A stretch of 64,000 nucleotides of DNA from Pontibacter vulgaris (GTDB lineage Bacteria > Bacteroidota > Bacteroidia > Cytophagales > Hymenobacteraceae), in contig NZ_JAJVDH010000003.1 in the NCBI RefSeq assembly GCF_022758145.1, positions 682,001 through 746,000 of the forward strand, in the 5' to 3' direction. The notes under the pieces were generated by a model. The model ran no database searches and was not told the DNA's origin. It saw only the letters and a program-made list of their open reading frames with translations. A program made the position numbers and the translations under genes. Shown piece by piece: positions 34,736 through 44,186 of this stretch. How positions within the stretch are numbered: position 1 is the stretch's first letter; each line of letters opens with the position of its first letter.

Positions 34736-37453
34736 TTACTTATTAGGCAGTTTAAAACTCAGCTTCTTAAGCTCGTTGCGGTATACTTTGTATAAGGTAT
34801 AGCTGTTTGCCACGTCGTTATAGAAAATGGTAACCGGCTGGTTATTATCTAAAGTATGGTTGCCGATGAGCGTGCCTTTGGCGTCGTAGAGGTAGGTTTT
34901 CTGAGGGCCGGTTTCTGTAATGGCGTATACTTTCCTGTCGCCTCCAAAATGGAAATACTGCACAATTTTAGGCGCTGAAGTTACATACCGTTTTTCAAAA
35001 AGCTCTTTCAGATCCTGGTCAAACACTGTTACGCGGCCTTCGTCCTGGCGCACGATCACAAACGATTTGCCAGCATTTTCTGCTACCATTTCAAACATGG
35101 CGCGTTTGGTTGGCCGCAGCAATTGCTCTCTTTTTAAGACTCTGCCCAGCAGGTTAAAGACCACCACTTCGCCGTACTTGGTTACAGTAGTTATTTCTGA
35201 CTTTTTAAAATCTGCCCCAGGCTTAACCAGCACACCAGAAGTTACCGGCGATCGTAAACTGAACGGAAAACCCGGATAGGTTTCGCCCTGTTTGTCGAGC
35301 GCGTATACATAGCCATTCTCCAGTAAAACCAGAATCACATCGCGGCCACCAACACGCAGGTGCTGCGGGGCAGCTGCAAGGCGGTAATCCATGCGGCGCG
35401 GCGACCAGCCATCTATAGCATTGCCCCGGATATCATACATATACAGGTTGCCCAGGTAATCATCTACCAGCAAGCGGTAGTTGCCGTTCTTCTCATAATC
35501 AAAAACAGACAGCTGCTGGATATTCAGGGAATCGCCCACGTTGAATGGGAAATTTTCGGCATCCTGCCCCTGGTTATCAATAGCATGAATACGGTTAGCA
35601 GTAGCAAAAACGTAACGAAGCTTTTTATCCGGACCAAATTCTATCTGCTGAATGCCTCCCCGGATGCTGCTGCTGAGCGTATCGGTCCAGCCGGGTTTGC
35701 CTACTGCAGAAATGTTGTGAAGTATATTAGCCGAATCCTGCACCACCACTTCGCTGCTTCTGTCTACAGCACTTTGCACCGGATAAGGTTTCGAATCAAG
35801 GCGCGAAGAAAATGGTAAAGCTACCTCTACCGCAAATTCATCTTTTGTAGTATTCGACCGGTCCTGGCTGCGGAATACAAAGCTTGTATAGTATTGCTCA
35901 TCTGCCCTGGCAAACTGAAAGCTGATCTGGTTAAAGCGCTTTATAAGTGTGGCGTGTTGCAGCAAATCTTCACGGCTTTCGTCGGTCATGTAACGGCTGA
36001 GGATATACCAGGCATTTACCGTATTCAGGTATAAGCTGAAATTACTTTCATGCAGCGTTTCATCCAGAAAAGCTTTTTGCTGCACCGATTTCCCCCATAC
36101 ATTATCTGTTGCAATATCATCCAGTAACGAGCGCAGGGTGGCTACTTCCGAAGCGAACAACAGATAATCATCAATCTGCACCACGTAGCTTTGCTCAAAC
36201 CCTGTAAATAATTCCCCGAAAAGCTGGGAGGGCAACTCTGTTACATTTACCTGCTGCAAAGTATAACTGCCGTAGCGTTCGCTATGCGGCCTTATCTTAT
36301 TGGCGTTGCTTACCTGCTTGTTTAACTGGGCTAACAGGCTTGCCGTGCGTGCTGGCTTAGCCATACGCGCAAATACGATTTTTTCCGGCTTGCTTTTGAT
36401 GTTATAAGCCTCTAGGTAGGCAATGGCAACTTCCTGCTTTATACTTGCCGCCAGCGAATCTAAGGTTGCAGCGTAAACAGTGCCTGCCGCCTTAGCCGGG
36501 TTGTGCAGCCTGGCAACCTGGTTCACACCAAAATGCAGCAGGGCTGCAGTACGAGCCGGGAGGTAATTTTTTACCAGTAACGGCTTTGGTGCAGCAGGCT
36601 GCATACGGTTATGTAAAGAGCTTTTTAATTCCTCCGGGTTAGAGAATCCGTTCAGGAAGATCTTGTTACTCTCGAGCTTCAGCTCCAGCATGGCATTCCG
36701 GCACAAGCTGCTCAGGTAACGCACCTGCGGCATAATATCATCCTGCAGAAAAAGCGCCAGCACACTGGGCAGCTCCCTGTAGTTTACATAAATGTTGGCG
36801 TATACGTCGGGCTGGCTCAGGTAATTGGTATGCTTAAACTCGGCTGCTATCGAAACCGGTTCGCCACGTTTTATGCGCCTCACAATCGCCTCTATCAGCA
36901 CTGGCGAAGCACTAAGTATAATATTGTTATGGTGGGTAAAATAAGTAAAGCTGGTACCCAGGCTGGCGTTGGTAATATCTGTCAGCAGTACTCCCTCGTA
37001 ATTCCGCGACTCTTCTTTAAAGAATTCGCTTTTAGATAAGTTTTCGGTGAGGGTACGCAGGAAACGATGTTCGCCAACAGTATTTACAGGCACATAGTAT
37101 ACAAACTCCAGGTCTGTTTTGCCAACTACGTGTACCGATGTCAGGATTTCTTTTTTGTTCAGGAAACGCTCCAGGCGCTGGTTACCCGGGGCTATACTAT
37201 CGAGCCACAGTATATTTTCTTCGAAGCGCTGCACAACCGGCAACGTAGAAAAACTATCCCAGAGGCCTGTGCCACGCAGGTGCTTTACAAGTGCTGAATG
37301 ATTGTTTGTTTCGATCACGAAGGCAGCATCCTCAGGCACAAGCGTCCAGAGGTCTACTTTTTCGCGCGCGCTCTGCCACCTGCTATAGCCGTAATAGGCC
37401 AGCGATGCAAGCACAACAAATCCAAGAAGGTATAACAGGATGCGTTTAGGCAT
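34736..37453 (-). CDS. Large membrane-anchored protein with C-terminal beta-propeller, function unknown
   Basis: A 905-residue protein. An N-terminal hydrophobic helix (about residues 4-22) anchors it in the inner membrane with the rest in the periplasm. The segment to about 560 is an alpha/beta region with VPEDAAFVIETNN near the start, resembling DUF3352-type proteins, which I recognise only loosely. From about 590 to the end it is rich in beta strands with repeats such as HAIDNQGQDAENFPF and YALDKQGETYPGFPF, suggesting a WD40/PQQ-like propeller. No enzymatic motif is visible. It stands alone between corA and a universal stress protein gene; -7 box candidate TAATTTTG at 37473-37480 on the minus strand. 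Confidence 0.75.
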   Translation of the reverse strand: MPKRILLYLLGFVVLASLAYYGYSRWQSAREKVDLWTLVPEDAAFVIETNNHSALVKHLRGTGLWDSFSTLPVVQRFEENILWLDSIAPGNQRLERFLNKKEILTSVHVVGKTDLEFVYYVPVNTVGEHRFLRTLTENLSKSEFFKEESRNYEGVLLTDITNASLGTSFTYFTHHNNIILSASPVLIEAIVRRIKRGEPVSIAAEFKHTNYLSQPDVYANIYVNYRELPSVLALFLQDDIMPQVRYLSSLCRNAMLELKLESNKIFLNGFSNPEELKSSLHNRMQPAAPKPLLVKNYLPARTAALLHFGVNQVARLHNPAKAAGTVYAATLDSLAASIKQEVAIAYLEAYNIKSKPEKIVFARMAKPARTASLLAQLNKQVSNANKIRPHSERYGSYTLQQVNVTELPSQLFGELFTGFEQSYVVQIDDYLLFASEVATLRSLLDDIATDNVWGKSVQQKAFLDETLHESNFSLYLNTVNAWYILSRYMTDESREDLLQHATLIKRFNQISFQFARADEQYYTSFVFRSQDRSNTTKDEFAVEVALPFSSRLDSKPYPVQSAVDRSSEVVVQDSANILHNISAVGKPGWTDTLSSSIRGGIQQIEFGPDKKLRYVFATANRIHAIDNQGQDAENFPFNVGDSLNIQQLSVFDYEKNGNYRLLVDDYLGNLYMYDIRGNAIDGWSPRRMDYRLAAAPQHLRVGGRDVILVLLENGYVYALDKQGETYPGFPFSLRSPVTSGVLVKPGADFKKSEITTVTKYGEVVVFNLLGRVLKREQLLRPTKRAMFEMVAENAGKSFVIVRQDEGRVTVFDQDLKELFEKRYVTSAPKIVQYFHFGGDRKVYAITETGPQKTYLYDAKGTLIGNHTLDNNQPVTIFYNDVANSYTLYKVYRNELKKLSFKLPNK

Positions 37454-37637
37454 GGCAAGCGTTCTCAGGCTGCAAAATTAACTTAAAAATCAGAAATACA
37501 CTGACAGAAAGCATTAGGCGCTGCAATTACAAATACAAATATACATATAAGCGCCCTGAAAGCATTTTTATATCTGAATATTCAAACTTTAAAGACGCCC
37601 CGGCACGTATAAACCAGCCTATACTCAAGCTAAAACT

Positions 37638-38525
37638 ATGTTTAAAATATTACTACCTGTAGATTTTTCCGATAGCACCGCTACCGCAAGCCAATATGCC
37701 CTGGCCCTGGCAGCCGTTGTGCCAGACTCCCAAATACTCCTCCTGCATTGCTCACAGGATTACCTGGCCGAAGGCGACATGACCATTACCCCGATAGATG
37801 AGCTTACAGCCTCAGAAATTGTAGCCGAACGCGTGCTCCACCGCAACGAAGAAGAAGCACAAAACCAGTTGGAAGAGCTTTACCTGGAGATGCAGAATCA
37901 AAACACAAAGTATGTATACCCGGTACTGATAGAGCGAACTTTCGTACATGGCCTGCCCGGAGACAAAATTCCGGAGCAGTTGCAACGCTACAAAGCCAAT
38001 CTGTTGGTAATGGGTACAAAAGGAGAAGCCGGCCTGATGCGCAGTCTTTTTGGTACAGTAGCTACCGAAATAGCCCGAAATGTAGCCATACCTGTACTTA
38101 CCGTACCTGAAAACTATACTTCTACTCAGCTTCAGAAAGTACTTTTCGCCACCGATTTTGACTCAGAAGATGTTAGTAGCCTGGCAACTTTACAACAGTT
38201 CCTCCACCCTTTCGGCGCATCTGTTGTAGTTGCGCATATTTCGGATAAGGGTGATAAACAGGAAGATAACCAAAAATTAGAGGTACTAAAGCAAAACCTG
38301 GAGCAAACCAGCAACAACAGTAACATAAGCTATACCTTACTAAAAGGCGATAACGTAGCAGAAGCACTGCAGGAATTTGTGCAGCAGCAAAACATAGATA
38401 TGATTGCTGTAACTGCCCGCAAACACGAAGGTTTAAATGCCCTGCTCCGGACCAACACCGTTAAAAACCTGATACTGCATGCGCCTGTACCCTTACTGGT
38501 TTTTCATAGCCCGGAAGTAAGCTAA
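37638..38525 (+). CDS. Tandem universal stress protein
   Basis: A 295-residue protein made of two Usp domains (about 1-147 and 150-295). The first ends with the ATP-binding signature G-x2-G-x9-G-T in GTKGEAGLMRSLFGT and runs on into VAIPVLTVP. The second ends VTARKHEGLNALLRTNTVKN and lacks the full glycine motif, so only the first domain is expected to bind ATP. Tandem Usp proteins with this asymmetry are common in Bacteroidota. The stop codon is followed directly by the palindrome AAGTATACTT. Confidence 0.92.
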   Translation: MFKILLPVDFSDSTATASQYALALAAVVPDSQILLLHCSQDYLAEGDMTITPIDELTASEIVAERVLHRNEEEAQNQLEELYLEMQNQNTKYVYPVLIERTFVHGLPGDKIPEQLQRYKANLLVMGTKGEAGLMRSLFGTVATEIARNVAIPVLTVPENYTSTQLQKVLFATDFDSEDVSSLATLQQFLHPFGASVVVAHISDKGDKQEDNQKLEVLKQNLEQTSNNSNISYTLLKGDNVAEALQEFVQQQNIDMIAVTARKHEGLNALLRTNTVKNLILHAPVPLLVFHSPEVS

Positions 38526-38533
38526 GTATACTT
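38524..38533. repeat. AAGTATACTT palindrome filling the gap between convergent genes
   Basis: The 8-base space between the Usp stop (38525) and the end of the opposite ATP-grasp gene (38534) is occupied by the full palindrome AAGTATACTT, whose left two bases belong to the Usp stop codon. Confidence 0.85.
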
Positions 38534-39415
38534 CTACCTGAGCTGTGCTGACAGTGCCTCGTAATAGTTTTCCAAAGCGTGCTCGTTGGTAGCCAGGAAC
38601 AGGAATGGCTCGATCAGTTCCAGTTCCATCAGCACGAGTTCGCCATTCAGCTCAACGCCATCCACGCGGGCATACAGGCAATCAGAAGCAACGCTATTAA
38701 TTATTTGCTGAGCAGTTGCCAGTAGTTCCTGCTGTGGAGTTGGTGTATGTATGGTACCTCCAAAAAAGTGCTGTACCCTGAAATCGCCGGGCTTGGCAGT
38801 TTTAAGCACCGTATGGCTATACTTGCCGTTAAAGAAAAGAAACGACCACTCGCCCTGCGTTTTTATTTCTTCCAAGAATGGCTGCGCCAGGAAAGGCTCT
38901 TCCTGCAGCAACTCGTTAATTCTGGAAGTATAAGCAGTTGCATCGGCTCGCTCTATGGCCAGCGTATTTTTAGCGCCGCCACTTACACGGGGCTTCACTA
39001 TTATTTTATCGCATTGTAGGGCATCGAAGGCAGCTTCGGCATTAAAGGTGCTGCCTTGCTCCAGCCAAACGGTTGGCACAACCTGTATACCTTGCTGCTG
39101 CAGGTCTTTAAAGTATAATTTATCGGCATTCCAGCGCAGGGTACGCACAGGGTTTAGCACACGGCAGCCTAAATGCTCCAACTTATCTAGCCAGGTATAA
39201 AAAGCAGCAATTTTATCAAAATAATCCCAAGGCGACTTTATGATAATGGCATCAAAAGCGGCCCAGTTTACAGCTTCATCATCCCAGACCTGAAAAGAAA
39301 TTTGCAGGCCTTTTGCCTGTAAAAAGTGGAAAAGGCGTTCGTCTTCGCTATCGGCATTGTTGGTGTAACTCCCCAGGCTCTGGCAAGTTACCAGCGCTAT
39401 TTGCAGTGTTTGCAT
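38534..39415 (-). CDS. ATP-grasp domain protein (DcsG/glutathione-synthetase-like)
   Basis: A 293-residue protein with an ATP-grasp fold. An N-terminal substrate domain (about 1-100, IALVTCQSLG and IIIKSPWDYF) is followed by the ATP-grasp lid and base: KIIVKPRVSGGAKNT (about 140-154), EEIKTQGEWSFLFF, and the metal-binding end YARVDGVELNGELVLMELELIEP (in part VLMELELIEP). The pattern matches RimK/glutathione-synthetase relatives such as DcsG of cycloserine synthesis, which ligate a carboxylate to an amine. No pathway genes are adjacent, so substrate is unknown. Confidence 0.82.
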   Translation of the reverse strand: MQTLQIALVTCQSLGSYTNNADSEDERLFHFLQAKGLQISFQVWDDEAVNWAAFDAIIIKSPWDYFDKIAAFYTWLDKLEHLGCRVLNPVRTLRWNADKLYFKDLQQQGIQVVPTVWLEQGSTFNAEAAFDALQCDKIIVKPRVSGGAKNTLAIERADATAYTSRINELLQEEPFLAQPFLEEIKTQGEWSFLFFNGKYSHTVLKTAKPGDFRVQHFFGGTIHTPTPQQELLATAQQIINSVASDCLYARVDGVELNGELVLMELELIEPFLFLATNEHALENYYEALSAQLR

Positions 39416-39555
39416 AATTGTTGATATTTGCTGCGAATTTATGCTTTATACCACGCAGATTATACTTCCGGAATAACATTTTTAACTAAAACTTTTTCTT
39501 GGTCAGCTCTCGTATGTCAGGTATAAATCTCACTCCTCTTTTATAAAGCGTTCAC

Positions 39556-40194
39556 ATGTTTTACACCTTCCACAACGGCATTTGCTGCAGGTACAGCTTA
39601 ACTGTACGCTTGCTGCTTTTGGTGCTGCTTTTATGTCCGCTAACCGGCGCCTGCTCTGGCACCAGCGAACAGCACGACATGCCGGAAGAGCGAACGAACG
39701 AGGCTACCATTTCCGATACAATGGGCACAAAGCGCAACTCCACCTCGCCTGCTACTGTAGCCCTGCTGGAGAACCCATTCCTGAGCGACCGCAACCAGAC
39801 AAGGAAACTGGAATCATACATAGCCCGCATTAACACAGACTTTACCGTAGAGGCAGCCCCTATAGAAAACATACACGAAGCCGGCCTTTCAGATACTATT
39901 TATACTATAAATTTTGGCAGTTCTTCGCTGGAGCTATACGCCCCTACCCAAACCGGCGAGCTTTTGCTGCAGGTAGCCGATATTAGAAGCAACGCCCTTA
40001 CGTTGCGCAACAACATGCGCGTAGGCATGAGCCAGGCTGAGCTGATGACCAAATTAAAGAACTACGACGTACGCATACTGCAAACTAACACAGAAATAGT
40101 TGCTACCAACCGCGAAGGTGCCCCTACCTCGCTCCGCTTCTTCCTTAAGAATGGCAAAGTAAGCCGCATTCGCTACGAAGGGTATGTAGATTAA
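39556..40194 (+). CDS. Putative lipoprotein, function unknown
   Basis: A 212-residue exported protein. The start MFYTFHNGICCRYSLTVR gives a long n-region before the hydrophobic core (about 18-32), which ends in LTGAC, a plausible lipobox with Cys33. A linker of charged and Thr-rich sequence follows, then a compact C-terminal region (about 85-212) with alternating strands and VGMSQAELMTKLKNYDVRIL, resembling SmpA/BamE-type repeats in shape only. I do not recognise a family. It is a single gene after a 140-base gap. Confidence 0.65.
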   Translation: MFYTFHNGICCRYSLTVRLLLLVLLLCPLTGACSGTSEQHDMPEERTNEATISDTMGTKRNSTSPATVALLENPFLSDRNQTRKLESYIARINTDFTVEAAPIENIHEAGLSDTIYTINFGSSSLELYAPTQTGELLLQVADIRSNALTLRNNMRVGMSQAELMTKLKNYDVRILQTNTEIVATNREGAPTSLRFFLKNGKVSRIRYEGYVD

Positions 40195-40361
40195 AGATTG
40201 GGAAATTTAAAGATGTAAGGATTTGAAAATAAGGTTATTTAGTAGCAAATCCAGATGATGAGATTATAGAATATCACTATAGAGGCGCATTCCATTTTCA
40301 AATTTCTAAATTTCCAAATCTCCAAATCAATACCTTTGCCACACACAAAGTATAAATTACT
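40195..40361. repeat. Intergenic gap with AT-rich repeated AAATTTCC/AAATCTCC tracts and a dtd -7 box
   Basis: The gap holds near-repeats around 40294-40328 (TTTCAAATTTCTAAATTTCC followed by AAATCTCCAAATC) and an imperfect inverse copy around 40196-40230 (GGGAAATTTAAAGATG, GGATTTGAAAAT), so the two halves can pair loosely. TACCTTTG at 40331-40338 fits the -7 consensus for dtd, 24 bases before its ATG. Confidence 0.5.
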
Positions 40362-40814
40362 ATGCGCATAGTTGTACAGCGGGTAACGCAGGCATCTGTA
40401 ACAATTGATGGAAGTATAAAAGGGCAGATTGGTTTAGGCCTCTTGCTACTGGCTGGTTTTACACCCGACGATACCGACGAAGACCTTAAATGGATTGCTG
40501 GCAAAGTAGCCCAACTCCGTATATTTGGCGATAGCGAAGGCAAAATGAACCTGAGCGTACAGGATGTGCAGGGCGATATGCTTGTTATAAGCCAGTTTAC
40601 GTTGTTTGCCAATACCAAAAAGGGCAACCGGCCTTCTTACATCGGGGCTGCCCCGCCGCCAATTGCCATTCCGCTTTACGAGAAATTCATTGTATACTTA
40701 GAAGAAGCTTTCGGCAAAAAAGTACAGACCGGCGAGTTTGGGGCAGACATGAAAGTTGCCTTGCTTAATGACGGCCCGGTTACGATTGTTATCGATTCTA
40801 AAAATAAAGAATAG
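40362..40814 (+). CDS. dtd: D-aminoacyl-tRNA deacylase
   Basis: A 150-residue proofreading enzyme that removes D-amino acids from tRNA. The catalytic motif SQFTLFA is at about residues 77-83 and the chirality-checking Gly-cis-Pro motif NDGPVT at about 137-142, both intact. MRIVVQRVTQASV is the standard N-terminus. Length is exactly the family's. The start is preceded by an AAAGTATAAA copy (40348-40357). Confidence 0.96.
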   Translation: MRIVVQRVTQASVTIDGSIKGQIGLGLLLLAGFTPDDTDEDLKWIAGKVAQLRIFGDSEGKMNLSVQDVQGDMLVISQFTLFANTKKGNRPSYIGAAPPPIAIPLYEKFIVYLEEAFGKKVQTGEFGADMKVALLNDGPVTIVIDSKNKE

Positions 40815-40887
40815 GCCAGCTTTCCCAATCAATAACAATGTATTAGATATTGCTTATATTTAATAGCAATATCCATACTTCTGTTAT

Positions 40888-41814
40888 ATGCGCCACCTTA
40901 CACTTCTGAAATTCCCGGTATTAGCCTTGGCTATACTTTGCCTGTTGTTACTTTCTGTTGCTGCAAAAGCACAAACCGATTCCACTTCTGCTCAGACCGA
41001 CACTACTGCCCAAACCGGGGTTGGCAAACGTTGGGTAATCGAAACAAAAGACGGCTCAGTTATACAAGGCAGGTTTATGGGGCAAACAGAGGCAGGTATA
41101 AAGTTAATGACCGAAAGTGCAGGCGAAGTGCTCATCCCCAACAACCAGATCAGGAGTGCGAAAGTACTGGATGAGGCAAAGTTTAGAAAAGGTGTGTATT
41201 GGTTCGAGAACCCCAACTCCAGCCGTTATCTTTTCGGGCCATCTGCATTCAGTCTGCGCAAAGGCGAAGCCTATTACCAGAACACGTACCTGGTGCTTAA
41301 CTCTTTCAGTTATGGCGTTACCAACAATTTTACCATAGGTGGCGGTTTCGAGCTTATTTCCACTTTTACAGGCAACCCGATTGTCTTTCTCACGCCCAAG
41401 TATAGCTTCCCGATAACTGAAAAATTACGTGCCGGCGCCGGTGTTTTTTACGCCAATGCCATCGGCACTTCCGATAACTTTTCAGGGCTTGGCATTGGCT
41501 ATGGCCTGGTAACCTATGGTAACACAGATGACAATGCTACTGTAGGCCTGGGCTACGGTTTTGTAGATGAAGAATTCTCGAGCCAGCCCGTTATAACTAT
41601 AAGTGGCATGAAGCGGGTAAGCCGGAAAGTAGGGCTTGTAACTGAAAACTGGATTGTGCCGGCTGATGGCAGTTATGGCATTTTCTCTTATGGTATGCGC
41701 TTTATGGGCGAGAAAATAACCGTAGACCTGGCCTTCCTCAACAATGCCGATATCGCTTCTGAAATTCCCATTGGTGTGCCTTATGTGGATTTTGTCATTA
41801 AATTTGGAAAGTAA
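40888..41814 (+). CDS. Putative outer-membrane beta-barrel protein
   Basis: A 308-residue exported protein. The signal peptide ends near AAKAQ (residue 28), followed by a DST/QT-rich linker, a small beta domain (about 48-95, WVIETKDGSVIQGRFMG through IPNNQIRSAKV, reminiscent of an Sm/PRC-like strand set), and then amphipathic strands to the terminal aromatic-like sequence YVDFVIKFGK. The glycine-rich strands (GLGIGYGLVTYG, VGLGYGFVDEE) suggest a barrel. I recognise no named family and do not propose a substrate. Confidence 0.7.
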   Translation: MRHLTLLKFPVLALAILCLLLLSVAAKAQTDSTSAQTDTTAQTGVGKRWVIETKDGSVIQGRFMGQTEAGIKLMTESAGEVLIPNNQIRSAKVLDEAKFRKGVYWFENPNSSRYLFGPSAFSLRKGEAYYQNTYLVLNSFSYGVTNNFTIGGGFELISTFTGNPIVFLTPKYSFPITEKLRAGAGVFYANAIGTSDNFSGLGIGYGLVTYGNTDDNATVGLGYGFVDEEFSSQPVITISGMKRVSRKVGLVTENWIVPADGSYGIFSYGMRFMGEKITVDLAFLNNADIASEIPIGVPYVDFVIKFGK

Positions 41815-41832
41815 ACCAAACACAAAACTTAC

Positions 41833-42159
41833 ATGACCATTGCAGAGGCACAGCAGATTGTAGACGACTGGATAAAAGAAAACGGCGTTCGTTATTTTAA
41901 TGAGCTTACCAACATGGCCATACTTACCGAAGAGGTAGGCGAAGTAGCCAGAATAATTTCGCGCCAATACGGGGAGCAATCGTTTAAGAAAAGCGACGAA
42001 GGCAAACAGCTTTCTGATGAACTGGCTGATGTACTCTTTGTTTTGATTTGCCTGGCCAACCAGACAGGTATAAACCTGACCGATGCGCTTCAAAAAAACC
42101 TGGAAAAGAAAACCAGCCGCGACAGCGAACGCCACAAGCAAAACGAAAAACTGAAGTAA
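41833..42159 (+). CDS. MazG-like nucleotide pyrophosphohydrolase
   Basis: A 108-residue all-helical NTP-PPase of the MazG superfamily that hydrolyses nucleoside triphosphates to monophosphates. The metal-binding motifs are EEVGEVAR (ExxE, about residues 34-41) and DELADVLF (ExxD, about 62-69). Single-domain length. It follows the barrel protein by 18 bases and is probably on the same transcript. It ends in an AAGTATAA-containing terminator. Confidence 0.92.
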   Translation: MTIAEAQQIVDDWIKENGVRYFNELTNMAILTEEVGEVARIISRQYGEQSFKKSDEGKQLSDELADVLFVLICLANQTGINLTDALQKNLEKKTSRDSERHKQNEKLK

Positions 42160-42195
42160 GTTCAACGTATAAATCGCGGTTTAAACAGAACACAT

Positions 42196-42237
42196 AAAAG
42201 TATAAAGGCCGGTTTATGAACCGGCCTTTATACTTTT
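42196..42237. terminator. Bidirectional terminator with AAAGTATAAAGGCC stem
   Basis: A perfect 19-bp stem (42196-42214 and 42219-42237) starting AAAAGTATAAAGGCC and closing with its complement GGCCTTTATACTTTT; loop TATG. Placed between the convergent MazG-like and comB genes. Confidence 0.92.
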
Positions 42238-42244
42238 TTATAGT

Positions 42245-42970
42245 TTACACTAAGCTATGTTTGGCATTTAAATCTACCAGGCGATCGTGCTTCCAGACTG
42301 GCAATACATTGAAAACATTGTGCTGCAAACAGAATTCGATATCCTTATGAATTTCCAGGTTTTCGAGGCGCTGCACATGCGACGACTGCCTCAGAAAAGA
42401 AACCATATCCGATTTGGCGGCATGATATAAGTATAAAGAAGCCAGTGTAGCGTCGTTTTCAAACTCAAACTGGCTTTGTAAACGCTCTGCCAATGCCCCT
42501 GCATACAGGGTATCTTCCAGGTTAAATTTACCTTTCCAGCCGGCACAAACAACAAGCACATCCAACTGCAGCTCTGCCAGGTGTTCTGCCACTGTCTGCA
42601 GGTTCAGGAAAGAACCTACCACAATCTCCTCAGCTGCTTCCGACATGCGAATGGCACGTGTACCGTTGGTTGTTGTGATAGCAATGGTACGGCCTTTTAT
42701 ACTTTCGCTCATGTAGGCAAACGGCGAGTTGCCCAGGTCAAACCCTTCAGCTTTCACGCCATCGCGCTCGGCAGCTGTCAGGCAGCCCTGCTCGGCATAA
42801 ACCAAACATTCTTCCAGCTTCATTACCGGTATAATATCGGCAACGCCATTTGCGAAAGCCGTAACCATAGTAGAGGTGGCACGCAGAATATCTACAGCAA
42901 CTACTGCCTTTCCCTTCAGATCATACAAATGCAACAGCTCCGGGCTGTAGCAAACATCTATACTTGGCAT
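42245..42970 (-). CDS. comB: 2-phosphosulfolactate phosphatase family protein ComB
   Basis: A 241-residue ComB-family protein. In archaea ComB removes phosphate from 2-phosphosulfolactate in coenzyme M synthesis; in bacteria the substrate is uncertain. The family motifs are VAVDILRATSTMVTA (about residues 23-37), TTTNGTRAI (about 98-106) and VVCAGWKGKFNLEDTLYAG (in part CAGWKGKFNLEDTLYAG). Length is typical. It is downstream of gcvT on the same strand, with a repeat-rich 97-base gap between them. Confidence 0.9.
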   Translation of the reverse strand: MPSIDVCYSPELLHLYDLKGKAVVAVDILRATSTMVTAFANGVADIIPVMKLEECLVYAEQGCLTAAERDGVKAEGFDLGNSPFAYMSESIKGRTIAITTTNGTRAIRMSEAAEEIVVGSFLNLQTVAEHLAELQLDVLVVCAGWKGKFNLEDTLYAGALAERLQSQFEFENDATLASLYLYHAAKSDMVSFLRQSSHVQRLENLEIHKDIEFCLQHNVFNVLPVWKHDRLVDLNAKHSLV

Positions 42971-42988
42971 TACTTTTTATACTTTAGA

Positions 42989-43058
42989 AGACGCAAGACA
43001 CAGAACTTTTCGAGCAAAACATTTCTGTCTTGTGTCTAACGTCCTGTGTCTTGCGTCT
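42989..43058. repeat. Inverted repeat AGACGCAAGACACAG with nested partial copy
   Basis: A perfect 15-bp inverted repeat (42989-43003 and 43044-43058) with a 40-base loop. The loop also contains CTGTCTTGTGTCTAACGTC, a partial direct copy of the right arm, so the element is made of several related units. It lies between gcvT and comB, and strings of this kind are familiar as dispersed intergenic repeats in Cytophagales. Confidence 0.75.
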
Positions 43059-43067
43059 ATTATAAAA

Positions 43068-44156
43068 TTACTTCTTTACAAACGGTAGCTTCACCACCTG
43101 CGCTTTCATGTCTTTGTTACGTACGCGTACAAACACTTCGCTGCCCGGCTTGCTGAACTCGTTCTGTACATAACCCATACCTATACCTTTGCCCAGCGTT
43201 GGCGACATAGTACCAGAAGTTACTTCACCAATTTGCTCTCCTGCTGCATTCACGATCTCGTAATGCGATCTTGGAATAGCTTTATCAACCATCTCAAAAC
43301 CAACCAGCTTTTTAGTAACGCCGGCAGCTTTCTGCTCTTTCAGGTTTTCTGAGTTTGTAAATTCTTTATCAAACTTCGTGATCCAGCCAAGGCCAGCCTC
43401 CAGCGGGGATGTTTTATCATCGATGTCGTTGCCGTAGAGGCAGAAACCCATTTCAAGACGCAACGTATCGCGGGCACCTAAACCGATTGGCTTAATTCCG
43501 AATTCTTTGCCAGCTTCCATAATGGCCTCGAATACTTTCTTGGCATCCTGGTTCTTCACATAGATCTCGAAACCACCCGCACCGGTATAACCTGTAGCAG
43601 AAATGATCACATCCTGGGCGCCAGCAAATTCGCCTTTCTCAAAAGTATAATATACCATGCTGGCCAGGTCTACACTTGTAAGCGATTGTAGCGCCTCAAC
43701 TGCTTTTGGCCCCTGCACTGCAAACAAAGAAATCTCGTCAGAGATGTTCTCCATTTCGGCACCTTCTGTGTTATACTTGCTTATCCAGTTCCAGTCCTTT
43801 TCGATGTTGGAGGCGTTTACAACCAGCATGTATTCTTCTTCGCCTAAGCGATAAACCAGCAGGTCATCCACAATACCGCCGTCTTCGTTTGGCAGGCACG
43901 AGTACTGAATTTTATTATCTGATAATTTAGAGGCATCGTTAGATGTTACACGCTGGATCAGATCCAGAGCCTTTGGGCCGCGTACCATAAACTCACCCAT
44001 GTGCGATACATCGAAAATACCTACAGCATTACGCACCGTATTGTGCTCATCTAGGTCTGATGAATAGCGCACAGGCATGTTATAGCCGGCAAAAGGCACC
44101 ATTTTAGCGCCAAGCGCTTCGTGCACATCATTTAAAGCAATTTTTTTAAGGTCCAT
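43068..44156 (-). CDS. gcvT: Glycine cleavage system aminomethyltransferase (T protein)
   Basis: A 362-residue tetrahydrofolate-dependent T protein of the glycine cleavage system. The N-terminal [29 protein letters not shown] (in part [16 protein letters not shown]) is the family signature, and [15 protein letters not shown] is the central motif. The start at ATG 44156 ([16 protein letters not shown]) is preferred over one 33 bases upstream, because the upstream one overlaps the -7 box. No glycine riboswitch is evident in the leader. The P and H genes are not adjacent. Confidence 0.95.
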   Translation of the reverse strand: MDLKKIALNDVHEALGAKMVPFAGYNMPVRYSSDLDEHNTVRNAVGIFDVSHMGEFMVRGPKALDLIQRVTSNDASKLSDNKIQYSCLPNEDGGIVDDLLVYRLGEEEYMLVVNASNIEKDWNWISKYNTEGAEMENISDEISLFAVQGPKAVEALQSLTSVDLASMVYYTFEKGEFAGAQDVIISATGYTGAGGFEIYVKNQDAKKVFEAIMEAGKEFGIKPIGLGARDTLRLEMGFCLYGNDIDDKTSPLEAGLGWITKFDKEFTNSENLKEQKAAGVTKKLVGFEMVDKAIPRSHYEIVNAAGEQIGEVTSGTMSPTLGKGIGMGYVQNEFSKPGSEVFVRVRNKDMKAQVVKLPFVKK

Positions 44157-44186
44157 TTCTTTCTGCTTGTTCAAGTGGTTGCGTGG

